Below are positions 27,212 through 35,160 of a DNA stretch of 64,000 bases, one piece after another (the stretch's first letter is position 1; every line of letters starts with the position of its first letter). Source of the DNA: Pseudescherichia sp031979925. Its GTDB lineage: Bacteria > Pseudomonadota > Gammaproteobacteria > Enterobacterales > Enterobacteriaceae. Position numbers and translations under genes: made by a program. The stretch lies in NCBI RefSeq assembly GCF_031979925.1, contig NZ_DALZFB010000002.1, positions 496,001 through 560,000 of the forward strand, written 5' to 3'. Below the pieces are notes generated by a model. That model saw only the letters and a program-made list of their open reading frames with translations, searched no databases and had not been told where the DNA came from.

Positions 27212-30200
27212 ATGAGTATCGATATTGCAGCATCCCTTAATGAGCGTCAGCGTGATGCTCTGCTCTCCTATTATTTAGGGCAGTATGTTCCTGCCAGCGG
27301 CAATGAGGACCTGGTCAATCTGGTGCAGACTCCCGAAGATGTTTATGAGTACCTGCTGATCGACCCGCTGGTCAGCAACGCCGTGCCCACCTCCCGCGTG
27401 GCACAGGCGATGTCGAGCATTCAGCAGTACATCAACGGCATCACCATGAACATGGAGCCGGGGTACCAGACCCAGTATCTGGATCAGGACAATATCACTA
27501 ACTGGAAAGAGGGACTAAGCCAGTATGACATCTGGGCCGGCGAGGTGGAGCTGGATACCTACCCAGAGAACTATATCGACCCGACCCTGCGGCAGAGCCA
27601 GACTGCCTACTTTAAGGATCTGATCACCGATCTTAACCAGAACACTATCAATAATGATACGGCCCAGCAGGCGGTCATGAACTACCTGAACAAATTCGAG
27701 CAGGTGGCGAACCTGACGATTGTCAGTGGGTATGTGGATAGTACGGACCAGACGAATGGTATCTACTATTTCTTAGGGAAATCCACTACGTCGCCAGTGC
27801 AGTACTACTGGCGTTCGTTCGATATGGATTTGAACGTCGATAACGTGGCCTCCAGCAGCGCCTGGTCAGAGTGGTATCCGATGAATACCGCCATTAACGA
27901 GGAGGCGTTACAAGGCCTACCGAGACTGACCTTTTTTAATAACCGCCTCTATCTGTTTTGGTTTGAGCGTACAACAGCCGGAAATACGGGTGAGGGCACT
28001 GGGGCGAGACCCTATGATGAAATTACCGCCTATTCGTCATACAGTGACTTTAGCAACACCTGGTCTGCTCCTTATACACTGATGGCAGTAAATAACGCAG
28101 CAGATAATGATTGGAGTAAATTATTTCTTAGTGCATCACTATGTACTGCATGCTTGTATAATGACACCGATGATATATTGTCTGTTTCTTTATATGATGG
28201 AGCGAGTGGAAGTACTACTGATGGTTTCAGTGATTTTTCTATGCGTATTGATTACTGGTTTAATATTGAACAAGTGGAATCAAAGAGCCCAGGAAAAGAT
28301 AGTGAAGGAAATATTATTGTTTCTACCTTGGCAGCTTATCTACAACATTATTCGCCTATTTCAGGCGATGCAAATGCACAGCAGCGTATACAGTCGGTTT
28401 ACTCAAGTCTTTTTTCTATAAAAGAGGTGAAGCTTGAGTCAGGTCAGAATTATGATGGTCTCAGCGGGTCGTTAGTTCTTCCGTCCTTATCTATTGATAA
28501 CTTTAAAATAGCGCAAGCTGGTAATGGGGAAATAACTCTAACTAGCATTATTCCCGAGGCGGTTTCTACTATCAATGCCGAAAAAATATACTCGGTAAAT
28601 GATATAAATTGTTCGGGAAAATATTTTTCAGATGATTATGCTACTAATGCTAAAATATCATGCACTTACACTTTGGGTGGCGCTGTTAATATAACTGATT
28701 TGGTTTTTAAAGATATTGATCACTATGATTATAGATACCCATATAATGTTTTGGAAATTGCAGGGCAAGACGGTAATTATTACAATAGTCAGGAGTTTAC
28801 CCCTACAGAGGTTGTTGATGATGAATTGAATTTGTCAGGGTTTAAGTTCTCGTTTTCAGGTATTTCCGGGGAGGGTAAGTCCATACGTATCCGTGTATTA
28901 CAGGATATGGGCTACGATAGTCAGTATTACTACCTAGCTAGTGATGAGCTTGTTGCTGATAAAAATACTTTTAAAATTTATCATTCACCATGGGTTTTTA
29001 ATCTATATGAGGCTAGCTCAGCAAATGTGTGGGGAACAGGTACGCGAGTAACCAATATAAATCAGGATGAATTCAAAGCTCAAGATTCCTCAATCCAAAG
29101 TGTTATTTCTGATTTTACAGACGATGAATTGAATCAGGAAACTATTGTACGTTATATATCCTTTGGTTATCAGGAAAGCGGCGGGGCATCAGTTCATCAG
29201 GAATATAAGGTAACTCTTTACAAACCTAACGGAATTGCCGTTACGCCTTACATCTCAACCAAAACTGATGATGAATTAGGGACCGTTGAGTTCCTGAAGT
29301 TTAGTGGAAATTTTGACGACGGAACAATAATAAACCCGATCCGCCTCAACACGCTGTTTGCCAAAGAATTAATCAATAAAGCCAGCGCCAGCATCCAAGC
29401 GCTGCTCAACTGGGACACCCAGCTGACCCTGGAACCGGGTATGACTAACGACACCGCTGTGCCGATGGACTTCAGCGGTGCGAACGGCATCTACTTCTGG
29501 GAGCTGTTCTTCTATATGCCGTACCTGGTGGCATGGCGTCTGAGTCAGGAGGAGGAGTACAGTGACGCATTAAGCTGGTATCACTACATTTTTGACCCGT
29601 CTGCACGTGGGCGTGATAACAGCGATGTAGTTGGCACGGATTTAAATGAGCAGTACCCGGAACCGGACTACTGGAGCGTGCGCCCGCTGGTGGAGAGCGC
29701 CTCATCCGCTGCGCAGGCTACTGCCAGCTGGTTAACCACCGACCCGGATGCGATAGCCTCGGCCTGGCCGGTTCACTACCAGAAGGCGGTGTTTATGGCC
29801 TACGTCAGTACCCTGATGGCCGCCGCCGATGCCAGCTACCGCCTGCTGACTAACGACGGTCTGAGCCTTGCCCGCCTGCAGTACGGTCAGGTAAAAGACC
29901 TGCTCGGTATCCGCCCGGACACCTTAATCGTTAACCACTGGGCACCGGAGACGCTGGCCGAGCTGGCAGAGAGCGCAGAGAGTAACGTGGCCCTGCTGAG
30001 CTATGAGCAGCAGGCCCTGGCGCTGCCGGCCTTCGTCGGACAATCCAGCGTGGCGGCAGACGTGACCACCAGCGACAGCTTTATGGCCCCGGTCAACAGT
30101 CAGCTGCTGGGCTACTGGAACACCCTCGACTCCCGGCTCTACAATCTGCGTCACCAGCTGACCATTGACGGCCTGCCGATGACCGTGCCGCTCTATGCCC

Positions 30201-31789
30201 CGCCGGTTAACCCGACGGTGCTGATGGAGCAGAGCGTGCAGGGCGGTTCGCTCATCAGCGCCTCGTCTGGCATGATGGCGACCATTCCGCCGTACCGGTT
30301 CAGCACCATGCTGCAGAGCGCACGCTTTGCCGTCTCCACCCTGAGTCAGTTTGGTCAGACGCTGCTCAGCTACTACGAGCGTAAGGACACCGCCGGGCTG
30401 CAGGAGCTGGACACCCAGCTGGCACTGGATCTCTCGGCCTACAGCCTGAGCCTGGGACAGAACGCTATTGATTCTCTGGATCAGGATAAAACCGCGCTGG
30501 AGGCCAGCCGCAGCATGGCCCAGCAGCGCTACGACCACTACTTCGGCCTCTACAACACCGGCGTCTCCGCCGGGGAGACCAGCGCGATGGTGCTGCGCGA
30601 CAGCGCCGCCGCCTCGATGACTGCCGCCTCACCGCTGATCACCGCCGGAATGGCGATGAAAACCATCCCTAACATCTTCGGCTTTTCAGACGGGGGTGAG
30701 GAGATCGGTGCCCCGACGCTTGCCGCCGGGATGGTGCTGCAGCTGACGGGGGAGATCACCGGTCTTGCCGCCCAGCAGACGGAGATCTCCGAGAGCTACC
30801 GCCGCCGCAGCGAGGAGTGGCAGATCATCTACCAGCAGGCGCAGTCGGAGGTCGACACCATCAACGCCCAGCTCGATGCCCTGGCGGTACGCCGTCAGGG
30901 GGCGGTGATGGCCCTGCAGCTGGCCCAGGCGCAGCAGGATAACCTGAAGTCGACCCTGAACTTCCTGACCACCCGCTTCACCCAGTCGTCGCTCTACAAC
31001 TGGCTGACCGGGCAGCTCTCTGCGCTTTACTACCAGGCCTACGACGCGGTGCTCTCGCTCTGCCTGAGCGCCCAGGCGAGCTGGCAGTATGAGATGGGGG
31101 ATATGACCTCGACCTTTATCCAGACAGGGGCGTGGAACGACAGCTATCATGGCCTGCTGGTGGGCGAGACGCTGGCGCTCAACCTGCAGCAGATGGAGTC
31201 CGCCTGGCTGACGCGTAACTCGCGCCGCCTGGAGCTGACCAAAACGGTCTCGCTCAAAAAACTGGATAGCAGCGCCTTTGACGATTTGAAAGCCAATGGG
31301 ACTACCCAGTTCTCGCTCAGCGAAGCGCTGTTTGATAACGACTATCCGGGTCATTACCTGCGACAAATTAAATTTGTTACCATCTCTCTACCGACCCTGG
31401 TAGGCCCGTATCAGGATGTGAAAATGACCCTGGTCCAGTCTGGCAGCAGTATTTTACTCAAGGCGGATATCGATGGCGTGAACTACCTCAACGACAGCAC
31501 CACAGGAAGCGCCAGCAATGTTATTACTAACCTGCGTGCCAGCGAGGAGATCGCCGTCTCGTCCGGGTTGAACGACAGCGGGATGTTTGTACTGAACTTT
31601 GGCGACGAACGCTACTTGCCGTTTGAGGGTACCGGGGCTATCTCAAGCTGGCAGATAGATTTCCCTAACGCCACGAGCGATGAGCAGCAGACCATCTTAC
31701 AGAACATGAGCGATGTCATTATCCAGGTGCACTACACCGCACGAAACGGCGGCAGCACCTTTAAGCAGGCTGTAATGAATACATTGTAA
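27212..31789 (+). CDS. orphan TcaB-like subunit of an insecticidal Tc toxin complex
   Basis: The 1525-residue protein resembles the C-terminal part of TcA toxins (TcaB of Photorhabdus, or the second half of TcdA). Residues 1-190 look like the ABC-toxin N-terminal region (LNERQRDALLSYYL, VYEYLLIDPLVSN, DPTLRQSQT). Residues 165-290 resemble the neuraminidase-like domain (YYWRSFDMD, PRLTFFNNRLYLFWFER). Residues 296-708 form an AT-rich cassette likely to hold receptor-binding domains. From about 740 the sequence is well conserved (FWELFFYMPYLVAWRLSQEE), with coiled-coil pore helices near 1185-1270 and the TcB-binding region at the C-terminus. AAGGTGA lies six bases before the ATG. Full TcA proteins have about 2500 residues or come as TcaA plus TcaB; no TcaA, TcB or TcC gene is in the window. 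Confidence 0.88.
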   Translation: MSIDIAASLNERQRDALLSYYLGQYVPASGNEDLVNLVQTPEDVYEYLLIDPLVSNAVPTSRVAQAMSSIQQYINGITMNMEPGYQTQYLDQDNITNWKEGLSQYDIWAGEVELDTYPENYIDPTLRQSQTAYFKDLITDLNQNTINNDTAQQAVMNYLNKFEQVANLTIVSGYVDSTDQTNGIYYFLGKSTTSPVQYYWRSFDMDLNVDNVASSSAWSEWYPMNTAINEEALQGLPRLTFFNNRLYLFWFERTTAGNTGEGTGARPYDEITAYSSYSDFSNTWSAPYTLMAVNNAADNDWSKLFLSASLCTACLYNDTDDILSVSLYDGASGSTTDGFSDFSMRIDYWFNIEQVESKSPGKDSEGNIIVSTLAAYLQHYSPISGDANAQQRIQSVYSSLFSIKEVKLESGQNYDGLSGSLVLPSLSIDNFKIAQAGNGEITLTSIIPEAVSTINAEKIYSVNDINCSGKYFSDDYATNAKISCTYTLGGAVNITDLVFKDIDHYDYRYPYNVLEIAGQDGNYYNSQEFTPTEVVDDELNLSGFKFSFSGISGEGKSIRIRVLQDMGYDSQYYYLASDELVADKNTFKIYHSPWVFNLYEASSANVWGTGTRVTNINQDEFKAQDSSIQSVISDFTDDELNQETIVRYISFGYQESGGASVHQEYKVTLYKPNGIAVTPYISTKTDDELGTVEFLKFSGNFDDGTIINPIRLNTLFAKELINKASASIQALLNWDTQLTLEPGMTNDTAVPMDFSGANGIYFWELFFYMPYLVAWRLSQEEEYSDALSWYHYIFDPSARGRDNSDVVGTDLNEQYPEPDYWSVRPLVESASSAAQATASWLTTDPDAIASAWPVHYQKAVFMAYVSTLMAAADASYRLLTNDGLSLARLQYGQVKDLLGIRPDTLIVNHWAPETLAELAESAESNVALLSYEQQALALPAFVGQSSVAADVTTSDSFMAPVNSQLLGYWNTLDSRLYNLRHQLTIDGLPMTVPLYAPPVNPTVLMEQSVQGGSLISASSGMMATIPPYRFSTMLQSARFAVSTLSQFGQTLLSYYERKDTAGLQELDTQLALDLSAYSLSLGQNAIDSLDQDKTALEASRSMAQQRYDHYFGLYNTGVSAGETSAMVLRDSAAASMTAASPLITAGMAMKTIPNIFGFSDGGEEIGAPTLAAGMVLQLTGEITGLAAQQTEISESYRRRSEEWQIIYQQAQSEVDTINAQLDALAVRRQGAVMALQLAQAQQDNLKSTLNFLTTRFTQSSLYNWLTGQLSALYYQAYDAVLSLCLSAQASWQYEMGDMTSTFIQTGAWNDSYHGLLVGETLALNLQQMESAWLTRNSRRLELTKTVSLKKLDSSAFDDLKANGTTQFSLSEALFDNDYPGHYLRQIKFVTISLPTLVGPYQDVKMTLVQSGSSILLKADIDGVNYLNDSTTGSASNVITNLRASEEIAVSSGLNDSGMFVLNFGDERYLPFEGTGAISSWQIDFPNATSDEQQTILQNMSDVIIQVHYTARNGGSTFKQAVMNTL

Positions 31790-31805
31790 AAACCTCATTG
31801 CGTCT

Positions 31806-31867
31806 AAGACCGTCGGTCTTGCTCACATCCCCCCGTCGGGCTGTGGGCAGGCCCGGCGGTTTTTTTG
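31806..31867 (+). terminator. toxin terminator, copy B of the island-border element
   Basis: It begins AAGACCGTCGGTCTTG, ends GTGGGCAGGCCCGGCGG plus seven T residues, and lies 17 bases behind the toxin stop. It is nearly the same sequence as the spy terminator at 26787-26849, differing at scattered positions, and probably serves as the toxin terminator. Confidence 0.8.
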
Positions 31868-31923
31868 TGGACTCTTAGTAAAGGCACTGAAGTAGCGATC
31901 TGAAATCTATCTCTGTTTTTTTA

Positions 31924-32403
31924 TTACCGCGATTTGTTCCAGGCGTCATCATATTTAATGTTCCCGGCAATGTAGTTCCACTCTATGGCGCGGGACCTGA
32001 GTCCAATCACCTCATGCATATTAGGAGCTGAACTCCCAGGATAATAGACGTGAGTGAAGTCTACGGACATAATCACCACGCTGTCTAAGGTGACTCTATA
32101 AATTTCGGCTTCTATACCTGCTTCTTTAATCTCATAGTATTTTATTACTGCTTTTTGCAGTCCTCTACTTTCACAAATAGCCACCGCAAACCAGGGGCTG
32201 GTTTTATCAAGCTGTTTATGAATTTTGAAAAGGCCATGCTGTCTCGTTCCGGTCATGCTGCCTGTATGACTGTCAACGCCCTGATTTATACTATAGCTGC
32301 TATTCATCACCTCGATGGCACCCTCTCGACCCGGTGCGGTACACTCTCCTATAATTTGCACGCCATTCTCATCGTATAAAAAGAGATAAGCAGGTAGTGA
32401 CAT
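31924..32403 (-). CDS. hcp: Hcp-family type VI secretion tube protein
   Basis: The 159-residue protein belongs to the Hcp (T6SS effector/Hcp1) family, whose hexameric rings stack into the secretion tube and carry effectors in the lumen. Family stretches are MSLPAYLFLYDENG at the start, PGREGAIEV, TGTRQHGLFKIHK, ITKYYEI-like VIKYYEIKEAGIEAE, and IEWNYIAGNIKYDDAWN at the end. AGAGGGAT precedes the ATG. It is the last gene of a three-gene module: effector, immunity lipoprotein, hcp. No structural T6SS genes (tss) are in the window, so it must use apparatus encoded elsewhere. Confidence 0.88.
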   Translation of the reverse strand: MSLPAYLFLYDENGVQIIGECTAPGREGAIEVMNSSYSINQGVDSHTGSMTGTRQHGLFKIHKQLDKTSPWFAVAICESRGLQKAVIKYYEIKEAGIEAEIYRVTLDSVVIMSVDFTHVYYPGSSAPNMHEVIGLRSRAIEWNYIAGNIKYDDAWNKSR

Positions 32404-32418
32404 AGGTAAATCCCTCTG

Positions 32419-32745
32419 TTAATTATTATCAATAAAAATATCATCTTCGTAATCCTTGCCATTCAGGCCATAAGAGATGACGTACCTGTAGCCAGGGTTA
32501 ATCTTGTATTGAATGCAGCTATGTGGGTAGGATACACTGAGTTTATATTCTCCAGAATTAGCAACCACTTCAAAGCTGCCGCCTTTATTAACTTCAATCC
32601 GGTAATACTCCAGGATGTCTTTTTTATCCACGCTAAAGCAAAGTGTGCTATTAAAATAAAAGACGTAACGTGCCGCTGGTGCTCTTGGGCCGCCTGGACA
32701 CCCTGTTAGAGCAAAACAGACAGCAATAATTGCTAAAATTTTCAT
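32419..32745 (-). CDS. putative T6SS immunity lipoprotein
   Basis: The 108-residue protein has a short signal peptide with a lipobox LTGC, so lipidation at Cys15 is expected. The mature region begins PGGPRAP and is a small beta-rich domain with conserved Cys residues (NSTLCFSVD and HSCIQYKI), resembling the family annotated as putative T6SS immunity periplasmic lipoproteins. Its start overlaps the end of the effector gene by ATGA, which implies that toxin and antidote were coupled. The likely role is to neutralise the metallopeptidase effector in the periplasm. It is followed by hcp after 15 bases. The frame is intact although the effector is interrupted. Confidence 0.8.
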   Translation of the reverse strand: MKILAIIAVCFALTGCPGGPRAPAARYVFYFNSTLCFSVDKKDILEYYRIEVNKGGSFEVVANSGEYKLSVSYPHSCIQYKINPGYRYVISYGLNGKDYEDDIFIDNN

Positions 32746-33299
32746 CCCGGAAACCCCTTTAGCACATTCTTGTATTTAGCGATCAACGAGTATATAGATT
32801 CGCCTGGATCGTAATCACGGTATTTATACAAGTTACTGTTTCCATCAAAACCATATTTAAGTAATAGCCAGTAATCGCTGACTATCGAGGCTTGCTGCTC
32901 AAGACCGTAATGAAAAAGATCTGCTTTATCTAAACTGTAGCTGTAATCAGCGAAGCGGGAGAAAAGACCTCTGGTTCTGACAAACATGCCTTTCTGTGTT
33001 TACCATACGTGCATCATCTCATGAAGAAATCGATGTCTCTTTTCAAGGCTATCTAAAGAAAATTCAGGCGAGTAGGTGCCCTCCCTGAACCACATCTCAC
33101 CGTTCGGACTCATGGCAACATCGTCAGGCTGCATATTGAAAGGGAGATAGCTTTCTCGATGTACCCATACGTTACTGTAACGGATGCTGTAACCGTAAGT
33201 CGTAACAGCAAGGTGAATTTCACCGATCGTTAACAGCCGCACCCCTCCGGGATCTATCGGCGTGCCTGACATAGGGTGTATTTTCAAGTTAACTGGCAT
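32742..33299 (-). pseudogene. zinc metallopeptidase T6SS effector interrupted by a nonsense codon
   Basis: Two collinear frames, 33299-33000 and 32999-32742, lie in the same phase and are divided by one TAA (33002-33000). Read through it, the product would have 185 residues. The zinc motif HEMMH lies immediately before the stop (HEMMHVW, stop, TQKGMFVRTRG), and a possible third ligand Glu lies in the downstream part (YGLEQQASIVSDYW). Relatives such as the VgrG2b C-terminal domain carry Gln after HVW, so CAA to TAA is the simplest explanation. GGAG lies eight bases before the ATG at 33299. A 112-codon frame from 33338 has no better site. The downstream half begins at ATG 32987 but alone lacks the zinc motif. 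Confidence 0.78.
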
Positions 33300-33433
33300 T
33301 TTCTTTGCTCCATGCAAAAATACACTATAGGCACACAAATTAAATGGTTAAAGTTAGTAATATTAACAATGTTATTTATAATGCCAAAAAAACAAGCGCT
33401 CATAGGCGAGATCAAGCCTTGCCTACATTGAGC

Positions 33434-33466
33434 CATCGGGCTGTGGGCAGGTCCGGCGGTTTTTTC
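33434..33466 (+). repeat. copy C, partial repeat of the spy terminator
   Basis: CATCGGGCTGTGGGCAGG, then TCCGGCGGTTTTTTCT, matches the 3' half of copies A and B, while the 5' half is unlike them. It lies 125 bases upstream of ves and is probably the terminator sequence that stood between spy and ves before the insertions. The 290 bases between 33300 and ves hold nothing else that I recognise. Confidence 0.75.
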
Positions 33467-33590
33467 TTTGTTCCCCTCTTTGTTAGCCGTTAACGAAACG
33501 GTATGCTCGTTGCGAACAGCAATCGATAACAAAAAAGCGTAGCGGCCATGACCGTTGCGCGGACGCGCGTGCGCGTCATTGAGGGTGATG

Positions 33591-34148
33591 ATGGAATACT
33601 TTGATATTCGTAAAATGCCGGTCAACCTGTGGCGTAATGGCGCAGGCGAGACCCGTGAAATCTGCTGCTTCCCGGCGGCAAACCGTGATTTTGACTGGCG
33701 CGCCAGTATCGCCTCGATCGCCAGCAACGGCGGTTTCCCCCAGTTCACCGGCGTAGATCGGGTGATCACCCTGATAGAGGGAGGGGAGGTGACGCTCGAC
33801 GGCGGCAGCGCGTTTAACCATACGCTTAAACATCTCCAGCCCTTTACCTTTGCTGGCGAGCAGCTGGTAAAGGCACAGCTCTCCGATGGTCAGATGTCGA
33901 TGGATTTTAATATCATGACCCGGCGGGATCGCTGTCAGGCGAAGGTGCGCGTTGCCGATCGCACCTTTACGACCTACGCCTCACGGGGTGGGGTGGTTTT
34001 TGTCCTGAGCGGGGCATGGCAGCTGGGGGATAAGCTGTTAACTGCCGATCAGGGAGCCTGGTGGCAGGAGGGACACCATACGCTGCGGCTGTTGAAGTCC
34101 GAGGGTCAGCTGCTGTTTAGCGAAATTACCTGGCTGCCGGGCCACTAA
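33591..34148 (+). CDS. ves: Ves, HutD-family cupin protein
   Basis: The 185-residue protein matches E. coli Ves (191 residues), a cold- and stress-inducible member of the HutD/Ves cupin family without known activity. Conserved blocks are VNLWRNGAGETREI, WRASIASIASNGGF, VITLIEGGEVTL and MSMDFNIMTRRD. I chose ATG 33591 (MEYFDIRKM) because GAGGG lies at normal distance; ATG 33588 is equally open. It is convergent with cho, with a strong hairpin between them. Confidence 0.93.
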   Translation: MEYFDIRKMPVNLWRNGAGETREICCFPAANRDFDWRASIASIASNGGFPQFTGVDRVITLIEGGEVTLDGGSAFNHTLKHLQPFTFAGEQLVKAQLSDGQMSMDFNIMTRRDRCQAKVRVADRTFTTYASRGGVVFVLSGAWQLGDKLLTADQGAWWQEGHHTLRLLKSEGQLLFSEITWLPGH

Positions 34149-34158
34149 CGTTTTAACT

Positions 34159-34194
34159 GCCCGCCTGCCGCTGATGCTACTACGGCAGGCGGGC
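34159..34194. terminator. hairpin between convergent ves and cho
   Basis: Perfect 12-base arms, GCCCGCCTGCCG and CGGCAGGCGGGC, enclose a 12-base loop. There is no long T run, so termination strength is uncertain. Confidence 0.65.
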
Positions 34195-34199
34195 AAACG

Positions 34200-35075
34200 T
34201 CACTCCGCTGGCCAGGGAAGCTCGGTGATGTCGTGCTGGCCGGTAATCAGCGGCTTGCAGAGGATCTTATAGCCGTCCTGATCGAAGCTTGCCTGCGGAC
34301 GCGGCAGACTGGCCGCCTCGTCAAGCGAATCCACCGAGCCGAGCCACAGCCAGTTGTGGATAATATGGTACTGCGTCATCTCTCCGCTACTCTCTTTCAG
34401 CGCGACCGGGCCGCGCCATGGCCAGCACACCAGCCGCGTACGTTCAAGCGCGTCAACCAGGCGCTGGTTATGCGCCTCCACGCTCTCCTTACCGCAGCAC
34501 GCTCCCGCGCAGCGGTTAAGCGCTGAGCGGAAACAGCCCCGGCCCCGGGTTAACGACTCCAGCCCCAGCAGGCCATAGCAGAGCTTCTGCTCATCGGCGA
34601 TGCTTTGCAGCGTTTGCAGCGCTGCCCGGCGGTTGGCGAACAGACCGTACAGCCCCGGCTGTGCCGAAAAGTCGACCTCGCGAGCATAAACCACCTGCGG
34701 TTTTTCACCTTCTAACAGCAGAGAGCAGAGCTGGCGGTTGCGCCGCAGCCGTTTGTTGAACAGCGGCTGCTGCTCCTTAATCAGCTGGGCTTCCAGCAGC
34801 AGGGCACCAATTTCACCGGCGGTACGCACCCAGGTAATACGCCGCGACTGGCGCAGCATGGCGGCCTCATCGGCGGTGCGTAGATGGGAGAGCACACGGC
34901 TGCGAATATTGATGCTCTTACCGATATAGAGCGGCATTGCTTCGCTTTCACCATGGAAGAAGTAGACGCCGGGATGCTTAGGCAAGGCCTCAAGCCACGG
35001 TCGTAAATGCTCGGGATACTCATAGATAGCCGCCGCCTCAAAATCCAGACGGGGGGCAGATTGACGCCTCACCAC
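34200..35075 (-). CDS. cho: Cho, UvrC-like excinuclease
   Basis: The 291-residue nuclease makes the 3' incision in nucleotide excision repair with UvrAB, and can act on bulky lesions that UvrC handles poorly. The GIY-YIG domain occupies the first 110 residues (GVYFFHGESEAMPLYIGKS with the catalytic Arg in IRSRVLSHL). A cysteine group RCAGACCGKE lies near residue 190. The start is GTG at 35075, with AGGAG upstream, as in the E. coli protein beginning MVRR. A LexA box lies just upstream, consistent with SOS induction. It is followed downstream by the ves-cho hairpin. Confidence 0.96.
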   Translation of the reverse strand: MVRRQSAPRLDFEAAAIYEYPEHLRPWLEALPKHPGVYFFHGESEAMPLYIGKSINIRSRVLSHLRTADEAAMLRQSRRITWVRTAGEIGALLLEAQLIKEQQPLFNKRLRRNRQLCSLLLEGEKPQVVYAREVDFSAQPGLYGLFANRRAALQTLQSIADEQKLCYGLLGLESLTRGRGCFRSALNRCAGACCGKESVEAHNQRLVDALERTRLVCWPWRGPVALKESSGEMTQYHIIHNWLWLGSVDSLDEAASLPRPQASFDQDGYKILCKPLITGQHDITELPWPAE

Positions 35076-35089
35076 AGATAAACTCCTGA

Positions 35090-35109
35090 TACTGGTTACT
35101 TATCCAGTG
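35090..35109 (-). promoter_or_regulatory. LexA (SOS) box of cho
   Basis: CTGG-N8-CCAG within ACTGGATAAGTAACCAGT is palindromic and matches the LexA pattern CTGT-N8-ACAG with the symmetric G/C variant. It lies 15 bases upstream of the cho start, where it would block transcription. Confidence 0.8.
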
Positions 35110-35127
35110 TAGCAGGCTATTGCTGGT

Positions 35128-35153
35128 GAAAAAAGAGGCGGCTTGCGCCGCCT
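35128..35153 (-). terminator. Rho-independent terminator of nadE
   Basis: On the minus strand AGGCGGC-GCAA-GCCGCCT is followed by CTTTTTTC. It lies 8 bases after the nadE stop. Confidence 0.85.
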
Positions 35154-35160
35154 GGGGATT

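Noticed and set aside
30686..31366. Minus-strand frames of 226 and 204 codons inside the Tc toxin gene (also 29924-30538)
   Set aside because: Antisense shadows of the GC-rich conserved part; no start signals.
32742..32987. Independent 81-residue protein starting at ATG 32987
   Set aside because: It is the in-phase continuation of the metallopeptidase frame after one TAA and lacks a ribosome binding site of its own.
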